Origin: Enoplosus armatus
Taxonomy: Eukaryota; Chordata; Actinopteri; Centrarchiformes; Enoplosidae
Length of the DNA stretch: 64,000 nt
Assembly (NCBI RefSeq): GCF_043641665.1
Contig: NC_092194.1
Span: forward strand, 19,581,798-19,645,797
Direction of reading: 5' to 3'
Positions 23,169 to 36,727 of this stretch are shown one piece after another (the stretch's first letter is position 1; each line of letters starts with the position of its first letter). The notes below the pieces were generated by a model. The model saw only the letters and a list, made by a program, of their open reading frames with translations. It was not told the origin of the DNA and did no database searches. Made by a program: the position numbers and the translations under genes.

Positions 23169-26100
23169 GTAAGTCTGGCATTAACACACCGAATCTGATG
23201 GTTCTGTTCCCGAGAGGTGGGCGGGAGCAGGTACAGTATGTTATTGGGATTATCAAGTGTGTGCCGCCCATTACGCACGAATTAGGCCTCCGCCTCCAGA
23301 CAGCTCAACAGTAAATTCCAGGCTTAAATGAAAAGAGTGATTATTGTGTCAAAAAAAGTTCAAACTGAGGCTCTGATTCCTTTTGTTCCACCCACACTCA
23401 TTGTATTTGATCACTTTTGTGCTTATTTCAAACGCTTTGCACTACCGTTGTCATTTCCTACACTGAACCAGTATTTGTAGTACATTTCAATTCAAATGTA
23501 CTTTTATATTTAAAAACAACTGAAACTGTGAATATCATAACATTGTGATTACCCTGCAAGTCAAGTGCAAATGTAAATAAAAAGACATGTAGATAATGAA
23601 CTAATTAAACAGTAAAGCTCAGCTGCCCAGGTTTCATACACCAACCATCATTATTTCCAGGCTGGAGTGAGTTATAATACCTACGCTGGCTAGACTACAT
23701 AATAGAAACACTTTATTCAAAATGTCTGAAACAACTGAAGCAAACAGTCCTTAAACATGGCTAATATTAGGTTTCAGGCTGTTTAATAGAACAACCATTT
23801 AGTCCAATGTACATGTCATTTTCCTTTTAGTTAGCTGTGGCGGCTGTTCCTCCCCAGTAAACATTGATGTGGCGATTTGCAAAAGACATCTAGATGTCAA
23901 CGTTAAAACTGGTCACAAAATTAAAAGTTTCCACTGTTTCAACAGCATCTGAACAATATTTCAACATGTAGTTGTGACCTGCTTCATATTGCAATACGGT
24001 CATTTAAATGCTCTTGAAACAAAAGTTATGAGCCATCAATGTAGTTTTATTGCGTTTGGTGTATTTTGACGTGATTCTCAAGACCATTGATACATTAAAC
24101 AAGCTGCTTTTATTTATTCACACATGCTGCAGTTTGGACAAAGATTGCGTGGCCTCTTTCCTCTTTCCTTCAGTAACCTCATGCTGGTTTGAGAACCTAC
24201 GTATTAAAGTGCTGATTGCCAGACCTGTTTTATAACTTAAAGCAGCTCATTTGTTTTCAGCCTCATATGACCTGCTTTCGTTGCTGTTTGCAGTTAATTT
24301 ACTTAAAAATTTAACTTCTTTTTAATTAAGTTAAAGCTGGATTACCAAGCGGGCAACTACCCTGAGGCCCCAGAACCCCCGAAATCCCCCAAAGTGGCCC
24401 AAAAGTTACTGACACTGCATGTCAATTGGTTTTATTAACTTGTTTGGAGAATTAGCAGCGGCAGAGTGTTATATAAAGTAACACAGGTCCTGCATTAATA
24501 GGTCATTTTGAGACCATGTTTCCGTGTTTCTTTATTATTTTAGTTTATATTTCGCTCATATGGTGTACATTTATAAAGTTGTGTTTATGAAAATTACCAC
24601 AAACTAACTGACACACCAAAAACATGGGGGCAGGTTGAATTATTCCAGCCTTTTACTTATTTATGGTGAGAAGACAGATCATCATCTGGTCTCAGGTCTG
24701 CTTCTTGACAGGGTGCATACACAATGCACAGAGGGTGGTAGTTAAGTGGTGGGGCGTCAATATAGTCCCCCAACAGGTTAATCTGGTCATGCATGAAGCG
24801 TTTGAATTATTTGGTCTAACTTTGTATGTAACTTTTATGATGAGCGTGTTGCCATTGTCTGTCCTCTGTGTCGGCAGGACTCAGCCTGGTGGAGAACTAC
24901 CCGTATGAACCGGAGGAGAGGGGCTCTGACTACGTTCGTCTGGCCTCCATCGCTGCAGGTGACTGGGCGACTGTCTCTCTGCTTCTGCTTTCAGTTACTC
25001 TCACAAAAATAAATAAATAAGCGGGTCCCGACCAAGTTATGCGTCAAAGAAAGAGCAAAGCGAGATGTCATCCTGCGTCATTTTGACGGAGTAGACGGGT
25101 GGGTGTGCAAAATGTTTGATGAGTAGCAGCCCACACTTTGCTTCTGTCTTGCCTCTGAGCCTGTGGGCAAGCCGCGGGGCTGGTATGTGCTGCTGTTAGC
25201 CCTAGAGGCACAGATTAATTACCTATTTACTTTAATGCAGCTGGAAGCAGCAAAGCCGGGGGGGGGGGGGCCGAAGGGGGGAGAAGAGACAGAAACAGAA
25301 AGAAAGAAAGTCATGGTAAGAGGTGAGAGGGAGAAAGAAAATGGAAGACAGACAGAGCTGGTTTGTTTTTCCCGTTCCCAGTTCGTAAAAGAGAGAGGCT
25401 GCACACAAATGAGGAGTTACATTTTTGTTTCACTGGAGAGGACATAAAGTCAAGTGTTTTGTTTTCTCCAACGGCAATTATACTCTGGATGAGTGAAGCT
25501 GAGATAGAGAGTCTGTGAAACTTAAATAATGACTTCAATGAAGTGATTAGTGTGGAAGGCATTCATGCATGCCGTACATTGTAATGATAAATGTCCTACA
25601 ATCACACAAAAAAAAGTTTAAACAAGTGGATAATGATAGCTCAAAGGGAGGACCGCTGCTTAATTTAAACATTTAAATACAGTCTGTTTATACTAATAAA
25701 GCAGTGTTTGAGAAAATTAACTATGTCAATATTATATAATATAAGGACACCTGCAAAAATGAGTGCAGGGTAAGGATGAAAAATACTAATATTTCACAAT
25801 CCTCTATGTTTTTATACTACCTGGTAATTAATTGCATGATTTAGATCAGTCTGTGTCATTTTGAGGGATAATACTGAGCTACTCTGGAGACAGCGAGCTC
25901 ACCGTCTGACACAAAGTGTATTTTTTCTAATCTAGATCAGCAGTGTATTTGTGATATTTATCACGGGATCAGGGATATCCTCTTGATATTAAAAATGCAC
26001 GAGGTAGTTTTGTATGTTGGCAGCTCCTAATGGCAATGTATCAGCGTCAGTGTCAAATACACATTCGTTATGGTTTCAAACCGGATGTAATGCAAGGTGA

Positions 26101-29100
26101 CGGAGTTTTTTACAGCACAGGGATAAGAAAGGCAAATGATTTAACAGAGTGGTTTGAGGCCAGTTCAGGAGACAGTTTGCATAATAGCCTTAAAGGTAAA
26201 TTGAGGTTATGTTCAGTTGTACTGCAACTCTACAGCTTTACAATGGAGTCCATTAAACTTTAAGGCAATCTGAACTTTAAAGCACACATCTGAAATGTTT
26301 GTTATAGTATTATTATTTTTCACATCACTCTGTAAAACTGCGTTAAACAGTTAAAGAATTATTTTGGTTTACTACAACTTGGATCAAATTTTTATAGGTT
26401 TAACCATCATTTTTATTGATTATGATAACATTGTACTCACCAAAGTAATTATTGAGATCTATAAAATGGAGTCTGACGGGACAAGAAGCAGGAGCAGTCA
26501 GACGATCAGGCAGATTTATTTGGAGAGAATTAAGGCGAACAGTAAAATTATAAGCCATTACTGTCGTAAGTATCCAAACATCCATCACAGGTTGCAGACA
26601 TTTCAGGAGCGCTCTCTATAAGTTGTCCTTACAAATGAAGAGGTTGTTGTTAAACTGGTGCCATGTTTACATAGATTAGATCACAGATTAGGGAAATGGG
26701 ATAAATTGTCCTCACAGTATTTGTATATGAGAGGAAAATGCACTGAAAAAACACACGAAAATAACAAAATAATTCAGATATAGTGGACGTCCCCTTTAAC
26801 ATGCTTGATCATACGTTTTTGTGACCTCATAAATAAGCTGCGTATTAGAATGACACCACTCGTTTTTAGGCCGCTTTGAATTACAGCAGCACCAGACTTG
26901 CACTGTACAGCCTCCTCGTAAATTTCACTCCAGCAACTCCAAGGGAGGTCAAAGTTGACATCCATGCCATGCATCTCGACAAGTCAACTGCCAAAACAAC
27001 AAAGACGTGATTAATGGATGTTTTTCCACCCTTATAGCATCTCCCTCAAACAGAGTAATGACCCTTTTCAAAGACGCCGGAGCCACAGCTCATCATATTT
27101 TGAGGAGTATTCAAAATACAGAGTTCTTCACCCTTCACCAATTCATCTCTTAACTAATGTGAAGTCAGTGGTTTAAACACATTAGTTGTGTTTTAAAAAA
27201 CACAACTAATTTCCTGACTTGGATTTTCTTCGTCACACACCTTTGTTGGGTCTCTAAAGGAACAAGTTGGTCACAAGCTCTGTAAAGCATTAAGGAAATC
27301 ATACGATTACAATGAAGGTAAATTGTGGAGCTTTAATTGGAGAGCATTTACATCCAGATTAGGAGCAGTTCTTGCCCTCATTGTCCTACTGCACATGTCA
27401 GGGGACTGTGTATAAAAACAGGCTACAATTTCTGCATTGTTCATCCATTTTGAACGTGGCCACCCTCAAACTCTCTTCAAGAAATACTCCACTGAAAGTC
27501 TATCTTTTGAGAATCAAATGTTCAGTTTGTGTAGGCTTGAAAAGTGGCTCTGAAGGGTTTGTAGCTTTCTCCTTCACAAAGGATGACTGTTGTACTCAGC
27601 AACGGTAGTAACAACAGACCCAAACAATAATCCACCAATTGACATGGCAACATTTTGTTTGTTGTTGACCAGCGTAATCATTGTCTTTATGGTAACTTTA
27701 CCAATACATTTCTGTAAATACGCTACAAGGCATGTAGTAGTAGTATGCTTAGTTGTTTAGTGGCCATTGAAATTGCGGGTAACTGCTGAGGCTCCTAGCT
27801 GAGTACAGCTGCCGTCCTTCATAGAGGAGCAAACTTTTCAGAGCCACGTTTGAAACCTGCAGGTTGTGAGTATGTGATACACAAAAGCGGTGAAGTATTC
27901 CCTTCACGGGCTGTTAGCGGTGATCAGATCCATGTTGGATGAACTGCAGGAAGTTTAGAGTAAATTTCTGCATTTTTCCAAATTGACAAATACGACAAAA
28001 GCTGTGTGTAAAATGTTATCATAACTGTTAGCAATGGTCAAGAATAGCAAAATCTCCTTTTGTACTTCAGCCTCAGACACGGTGTCATTTGAAATCCTCT
28101 GCACTGGTGTTATGGAACCAAAACAACAGAATGTGTCAGTGTCCAAATACTGGCAGACTCCACTGTAGATCTAAAATTTAGACATGCGATGATGAATATT
28201 ATAGGACCAGGGCTGCGACTGGAAAACAAACCAGAGTGGCTCCCGTGAGGAACAGCTCAGGACTCTGGTTGTACTGGGCATGAATGTGAAGCGGGGTGTT
28301 CCTGGATAAGAGTATGCATGCTCAGCAAGTCTCCTCTGAATAAATAACGGTTAAGAAAAAACACAATGACAAGATAAAAACGTATGTGCATATATGTTTC
28401 CCACGCATTTGGCCACTGGATGCAGTTTGTCATCCCACCCTGCAATCCCATCAGGTCCTCCTATCCTCCCGCCTCGGCTGCTTAGCAGTTAAGTTGGGAA
28501 TAACCTATGCTCTGTGATGGGTTGTTAGCTTGCTCTTCATATTTTATATGACAGCTTGGTGAGAGCCGAACTCACCAGGAGACACAACTACAGGCAGTTT
28601 ACAAACTAATGAGCGGCACTATCTGCCAGAGGAGCTGAGCGTCATCATGGCCGTATTGACTGGGAGGTCACCTGGGAAAAAAAGCACACATGATGATGGA
28701 TTGGGAAATAATGTGGCCAAAAAAAGATGGTTATGAAAGGGGGCTTTCCGCTGCCTCCACGAAGGTGGCTCATTACCTCGGAAGTCAGAGGGAGCATGTG
28801 CACTGAGGGAGGCAGAGGTGGACAAAGTTGAGAAAGAATGGATGGAGAGGGGAGAGACAGATGGAGTGGGGGGTGATGGCAGCGCTGAGAGTGGCAGACA
28901 CTCAGCGAGGGAGGAAGATGGCGAGGGAAGGAGGGAGTCAGGTGAGTGAGGGATGGACCCAGATGTAGGGAGGGAGTGTTGGAAAGATGGATAGATGGAT
29001 GAATGGGAAGGAGCAGTAATTACAGGCCTTGTTGTGCGGTTGGAAAGATAGAGGAGCCGCTTTTTCAGCACTGCCACTTTGCATTAACCCAGCAGAATGA

Positions 29101-32100
29101 AATATTCAGCCATTAGGCCTTGGCTGAAACACATCCCGTGCCCGGGCTCATGCAACATTTAAACACCATTCATGTTCTATTCATTACAAGGCGGGCTATT
29201 ACATATAATCATCATTTTGGTTTAGTTTGCACTTCAAGACACACATTTATTTTTTTTTTATCTGTAAATGCAACACTGCTTCTGAGTGCAGAGGTGGGAG
29301 AGGCAAGTCAATACTGACTCCAATTAGGCCTTCAAATCATTGGAAAACATTGCCTGGGATTTGATTTTCTCAACCCGCACAGAAGGATAAAATGTTTTCT
29401 ACCTTCCATTTGTGTCACATTCTCCTTCTAGAGTCTGAAGTAACAACGGTGAACCGCTGCCTGGATGCTGCCAAAGCATGTAACATAGATGAGACGTGTC
29501 AGAAGCTTCGTACGGAATACGTCTCGTCCTGCATCCAGCCGTCAGCCCGCTCGGGGCCATGTAACCGACCAAAGTGCAACAAGGCGCTAAGGAAGTTCTT
29601 TGACCGTGTTCCCCCTGACTACACCCACGAGCTGCTGTTCTGTCCCTGCACTGACACGGCCTGCGCAGAGCGCCGCCGGCAAACCATCGTGCCATCATGC
29701 TCATACGAAGACAAGGAGAAGCCCAACTGTCTGGCTCAGCTGAGGATCTGCAAAGCAGACTACGTGTGCAGGTAGAAATTTGAAATGTTGTCCTACATGC
29801 TGCCTACTGCCAAGAGCGTTTACATTCACTCTCCTGAGTTGGCATCTTTCGACTGAAGTGATCAGTTGCAGCAACTGTGGCTTCTGTAAAAGGATGACAA
29901 AGGCGACTTAGCTCAGTCACTACACATCGCATTAATGCTGAACCTTTTTCAAAGCTTACCACTGTCATCAGATATTGGTAAGACATTGTTTTGTTAGTAT
30001 AGTGTAAAGTATCCATGACAGCAAACACTGATTGATTTAAAAAGTCCTGGTGTGTTCAAGTGCTGCTGTGATGTCCAAGATTTACAGCTGAAATAAAACA
30101 ATTCAATGGTTAGTGGCGGAAAGTAGATTCTCAAATAAATGGAGAGACAAGCTTTGACACGCTACATCAGCTTATCGAGTTTTTATGTGTAACTCCACCC
30201 TGCATGAGTTTACGGACACGTCCAACATCATGTTTGATCTGCCAACTGAGGAAACTATGTGGGTCTCTTTTTCTTGTTAGATGTTTGACCAGCTCCACGA
30301 GCCACTTTGGCTCTCTGTTGTTTCACACCGGAGGGGTATTCTACAACTGACTGGTGCAAGCTTGGGGAGTGGTCTGTAAGAGCTGGAGCAACTCCAGTAT
30401 ACAGACTGAACACGGACTTTTTGAATTTCAGGAAGTTCTTTAATTATCAAAAATGACGCTAAATGGTGTACAATTGAGCAGGGAGCAGCATTCAAATCAC
30501 ACAGTAAGTGTGAAAAATATAACGATTAACATTTGCAAACAGCAAAATGGCAAACTCAGTTCATTTCAATCGTGACGTCATAATTAGTGGATTTGCTGAA
30601 ATGTTTTCCAGTAGGTTAAACTTTGATAAATTATGACACGTTGACCAATAACAGTGTTGACCTTTGAGGGGAAAAGAGAATCCAAAACAGAGGAAGCTAT
30701 TGTAGCTTAGCTGCCTTCGACAATCCACAAACGAGGCATTGTTTGTTTGATATGAATATGTCTCTTGAATACAGTGTGAGCTTCTTGTCCGGTAAGAAAC
30801 TAAGCTAACTGGTATGCTAACTGACAGTTACTTTCAACTTTAATTTGGATTTCTTTTTTAAAAAGTATGTTGTTGACAGAAAGTGGAGTACCTCGGTTGA
30901 TGTGGTGGCCTCGCACACTGACTTTCCCTCAGGACAATAAATGGCATTGTGTCTTAGAAGATAGGCCTGGCTGGTATGATATGTTCATTTAGATTTAATT
31001 AGTCAGTTGTGTTTAATTAATTCAATTGTTATACTCATTAACTGTGTTTAATCAGTTCAATTAAATTCTGCATTCATTTTGTGATGGAAGCAGCCAGGCG
31101 ACAAGCAGACATGTGAAATAGTCATTATTAGAGCATCCATTATCATTTGGGATTCACAAATGACTTTCCTGCCAAAGAGCTCAGAAAATGTTTATCAAAG
31201 TACAGCCGAGACATCATCAGGATTAAGTAGTTTGTAGAAAACTGACCCTCTGTGCAAGATAAGCGTATTTATTCTACTTTAAATCCGTGTGCATGTGAGA
31301 CACTGATGAAAACACAGATTTCATTCAAATTTAAATCGATTGTAAACGTCCAATCAGAAAGCTAACAATGTCTTATGCCGTCATTAAAATTCAGAGGGTG
31401 CATTTCTCTCTATTTCACTGGAGACTGGAGTTCTCATACCCACCCTGTCAGCCTCCTCTCTCTGACAGCAAATGGTCACCAGCATTTAATCTAGTTCCTC
31501 TTCAAATGTCAGGAAGACAAAGGGCTTCATCTGTCACGACTATCGATCAGGCATTATTCTCCCCCGCCGCCCCGATGGATGGAGTATCTCAAGGCCCCTG
31601 TGCGGCTGGCCAATCCCGCACCAGTCATCTGGCATTAAGCGGCAGCCTGCAGAGGATGCCTTCACTTAGCGCACAGCCTATGAGTTTTACGCACATCATT
31701 ATAATGACATGACAAACGAGGGGAGAGCTGGGAGTCGTGGTGCCCTGAGGGGATCCCGTTGCAAATGCCAGGCGACGGGGGCCGATGATGTGATATGATG
31801 GCCGCGATAGCCTTGTGCGATGATGATGATGAGGCTTGATGTCTGGGCGGCCGGCAGGAAAGGTGAAGGAGGGAAGGCAGAGCGGCTGTGGGAGGGAGTA
31901 TTTATATGGAAGATCCATATTTGTCTAATCTCCTCGCGGCCAGGCCTGCCAGACAGTGCCCACGGTATTTAGAGAGCAGAGCCAAGGCCTATCTTTGCCC
32001 CTCATTGACTCTTTACAGCCTGGCAGCCTTCCATAAGACAACGGGAAAGTGGGGAGGAAGAAAGGGAGGGATGAACGTCACCGGGGGTGACTCGAGAGGT

Positions 32101-33388
32101 TACTGAGGTGCTGCTGAGGGGGAGATCTTGAAGGGTAGAGGGAGCTGATGTAGGTAGGTAGATGGTTGTGGGTTTCAGATCCACATCCTGTCGCTGAGAG
32201 AAAGCACCGGTGCCGGCCACCCCTCGGTGACACGATGTGTGCAGCAGCCAAGCACGAGTAAATGATGGATGGCATGTTATTGCTCCCACAGGTCTCGCTG
32301 GGCACAGTTCCAGTATGATTGCCAACCTTCCGAGCAGAGCGCCAGTGGCTGCAAGCAGGAGAACTACGGAGCGTGTCTACTTGCGTACACCGGCCTGATA
32401 GGTAAGAACTAAATCTCTCTGTGCCAGCGCTGGCTCGCCCTCCTTCCGTGATGGATCAGGAACAAAAAGGTTTTAGAGGGAGGAAGGCGGAGAGCAGACA
32501 AGTGCACAGAACAGGACTCAAAAGAATGAATCAAAGATTGTGATGAGAAGCGCTGTTCACCGATCGATGGAGTGCTGATTAATGTGGCTGCCGCTTGCCC
32601 GGCCAAGTCGTCGGCATTATAAGTAGTGCAATTACAAGTATTGACCGCTGTTTTGAGAGAATTATCCCTGACGTGACGATGAGTGGGAGCGGGCAAAGGC
32701 GTAGAACACGGCTCATTGTACTTTAGATAAAAACTGAACAAAAGATCACATAATGCACAAAAGGTTGTTAAAAACCACTCCAACTAAACATGTCATTATG
32801 GGACGGCAGTACCGAACTGAAGTGCTTTCAAAGAGGGGCGGGGGGGTTGTTAAGTTTGTGAGGGACAGAAGGAGACAGATTAAGGAAGACAAGGACAGAA
32901 AGCTTTGCAGCAGTGATTGTCCATTCTGGACAACTGAAGTAGAAGTGAGATGCAGAGGTGTTGTTGTTTGTAAGTCCGGGACCCAGAAAATCGATGGAGG
33001 TAAATCAGAACTTTTTTTCGCCACACTGCCTCAAAGTGCAGCAATTCTATTTCCCACCTCTTTTAAAAATACAAGCTACAAGGCTATATTACCCTTCCCA
33101 GAGAATGACTTCCCAAATCATTTCCTGCCGAAAAGCTCCAAAGGCAGAAAAGAATAAAAAAAGAATACATCTCTCCGTGATGGTGCCTGGTCTTTGCACT
33201 GCGGGCCGCTACACTGGACTCAAAGTCCAGCGAGCTGCCTGCCCGGTGGATATGCATGTTAGAAAGAAACACTAAAAAGAAAAGCTAAACGACTGCTACT
33301 GTTTGGACTTTATCTGCTGTAACATCAGATAAGACTCAGAGATCAAGAGGATGATGCTGAACAAGCAAGCAGCTCTGTCTCTTTTTTA

Positions 33389-33441
<53 letters not shown>

Positions 33442-36400
33442 AACGTATCCACAAAGAACATCACATTTCCAAATAATTGCCTCTCACAAAAGATCAGAGT
33501 ATTTTTAGCAAATGCTAGCTGGTTTCTGATTCCCTTTCCTTCTGAAACAGGAAATACACACACAGTACAACTTCGTTGGCTCAGTAATGTCAAGCTCTGT
33601 CAGCAGTCGGGACTGAACCGGTCAACATTGGATCACCAGGCTGCCGGGTTAACTAACCTGCCAGTCTGTGTGTCTCTGTTCGATTCGCTCCACTTTCATC
33701 TCTTCTTCATTCTAAATTCCTCTCAGTTTCTCTCTCGGTGAACACATTCACAGGCGCGCTGATAACTCAGTCTTAACCTGATTAGGGCAACGCTGCGATG
33801 ATAAGAAATTGCCATGTAGATGCCTTTTTATTTGATTATCATAATCAGGGTAAGGTCATAATCAGGCTAAGCATAACAAGATTAAATCAGCCAGGATGCT
33901 GCTTTGTTGGGACTTTAAACTCCTCAGTCAGACAGTCTTCTGCCTTTCGTTTAAAACTGCTGTTTTTGTGAGGAGTTAACAAAAAACAGGGCAGCAGGTG
34001 GAAGAGTTTGAGTAACAAAATACAGCATAAAAAGACTTCTTAGTCATGTTATCTTATGTTCAGATTCAATCAAATGTAAACCACATAGTGAGAAGTTATA
34101 TTACTTCAGTGTGCCTGTAAACATACATAAATGTGTTGGCTCCCCCTCTCCTCCCCTCTACAGGAAGCACAATAACTCCCAACTACCTTGACAACTCCAC
34201 ATCCAACGTGGGACCCTGGTGCTCCTGCGCAGCGAGCGGCAACCACAGGGAACAATGCAATGACTTCCTCGCTTTTTTCCACGACAACGTCTGCCTGAGT
34301 GAGTAACAGCTGCAGAGAGAGAGAGACCTCTGGAAACACAGTCACAATAACAACCCTGTCTGTACTTAAACAGTCACTGATACTTTTATACTGCAGAAGT
34401 CCTCTGATGTACTGTAACACTAACGCGAGTCAGCCTGAAGCCAGTTAATGAAAGGTTTTACATGCTGCTCTCAGATCTCCATCTGTAGGTAAAGAACACA
34501 ACTTACAGACACGTCATTAACAACTACCATTGACAACACAAACATAGACCTGAAGAGGGCTTTACATGTCTTTTATATTATTACTTTTTTTTTTAGGCAA
34601 AATGAACAATGAATAATACTTTAAAATGACAGTGTAGAGGACTTTCCTCTAAAAGCATTCAGCCATCACATAAGTAGATTATACACAGTCAAATCAAAAA
34701 TTTAAATAAACTACAACAGTAGTTCAGTCCGATGAGAAGATCGATGCCACTCTCTTAGATTAGTTTATTCTAGCCTACAGACGGGGGAAACAGCTAGCCT
34801 CGCTCTGTCCAAAGTTTTGTATTTTTGAACTTTGGTCAAAGCCAGGCTACCCGTTTCCTCCCGCTAAACTGCTAAGCTACGCTAATTACCCACCAGCTCC
34901 AGCTCTGTATCTGACACACTCATATTCTCATCCAGCTAACAAAATGAAGCAATATTTGGACTCATAACATCAATATGAAGTCCTAGCTACTGTCCTGTTC
35001 GTCAGTGAGAAAGACAAGTAAACAGACGACAGAGTCCTGCCCACACAGTCGAACTGATAAGTCATCTCTGACAACCACTTTGTTGCATTTTTCAATCTCC
35101 GTGGGGAGTGATGGCACTAGTGACACATCAGTGACACGGTAAAACCGCACAGTCTCTCCCTCTCCATGTGTTTACTTCAGTCAATATTTATTTACTTCTT
35201 TGCACAAAAACCGACTCGCACACAAACAACCCCCTGAGTGATGGCAGCGGTGACAGACCAGTGACATTAATGAAACAGTACAGCTGGTGGCACACATGGG
35301 TTACCACATGTCACATCTGTGTGTTTAGATTATGATGGGATTAAAAAAAAAAAGTATTTACAACAATAAAAACATGACTTTGTCAGTGGCAGACATCAGC
35401 GAGTGATAAACTGCAGTTACATAAGGATTATCCAGCAATCCTCTGTAGTCTTTTACCTTTTACCAGAAGCAGCTTTTATTCATCTGACAACAACAACAAC
35501 AAAACAGATATGATGATAGGAGATCATCCCTCCGAGTGAGTGATAGCACCAGTGACATTAGAGTGACACCAGTGACAAAGTAATACAAACTGTGGCTGCC
35601 GGTGTCACAGCAGACGCCGGAGTTTATCCTTGGTTATTATTTTTTTCTAACAACAAAAGAAGACAAGTTCTTACAAAGCTGTCGGCGTGAGTAACAACAC
35701 CAGTGACAGACCAACGACACCAGTGACAGTACAAAGCAAACTGCAGCTGCTGTCATGCGGTGACGAAGCAGAATGTCAGCGTTTGTTAAGTTTATACAAG
35801 GCCTGTGTCTTAGTTCAATTATGACGAACACAACAAAGTATCGTCTTCTCGTCAGACATCACGCGAGACGCCTCTTACATCTGCTTCCACCGGACACGGC
35901 TGCATTGAGCTCTGCACCAGCCAGTGTGCCAAAGTCCGCTGGATACGTGGCTGGAACATCTCACCCACTGCCGCGTCACAATCAGCTTGCGTCTCGAGTG
36001 TGAAATTCACAGTAACACTTGAGATTACGGCCCACAAATTACATTACTCATTACACCCACGCTGTTCTTTATGCTGTATGTTTTCCAATAAACCACGATA
36101 AACTGTGATTGTTTATGATGTGATGATATGACAGGACGTAAAAGCTGGTCGAAGTTCCTCTCCAACATCAGTTTGATGGTCTGTCATCATTTTAAAATCA
36201 TACATATAAACTTCTGCCGAGGTTTATCCTGATGTTTTGTCCCCGAGCAACAATAATACACCATATTAAATAATGAGTACTAGTATAAGTAAAACATTTT
36301 ACAATGTAATTTCCCTAAATAAGATATTAGTATCATAAGTATAATATTCTGAAATAATAATAATTTCATTGCAATATAACACAACTTATTCTTCAACCTC

Positions 36401-36695
36401 TATATTCAGTATTCAGTATTTTATTGATATCCCATATCAAACTGCGAAATAATTCAAATATAATTTTCAGGCAGTAAGTTAAAGCAGTACCAAAGTCATT
36501 TGTGTTTGTACGTAAATGCCAATATTATTGTTTGTTGACGTAAGTTTAATATTCAACAAACATTCATTCCTGCCTGTTCAACTCCTCCCTCTGAGTGACA
36601 CACTGGACTGATTCTCTGTCAGCAGCCGCTGCCTCATTATTTATTCTTTAAATGTCACGAGTGCAATACATATATGTACATACGCAACAGAGCAT

Positions 36696-36727
<32 letters not shown>

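Larger units (their letters stand above)
32402..34163 (+). other. gfra4 intron (D3 first to second part)
   Basis: 1,762 bp. A (TA)n repeat lies at 33,392-33,438 and a SINE-like patch at about 33,590-33,660. The rest is not recognisable. Confidence 0.6.

Noticed and set aside
28619..29077. Minus-strand frame of 152 codons
   Set aside because: Low-complexity Ser/Pro/Leu text from a purine-rich patch in the intron, and no recognisable domain.
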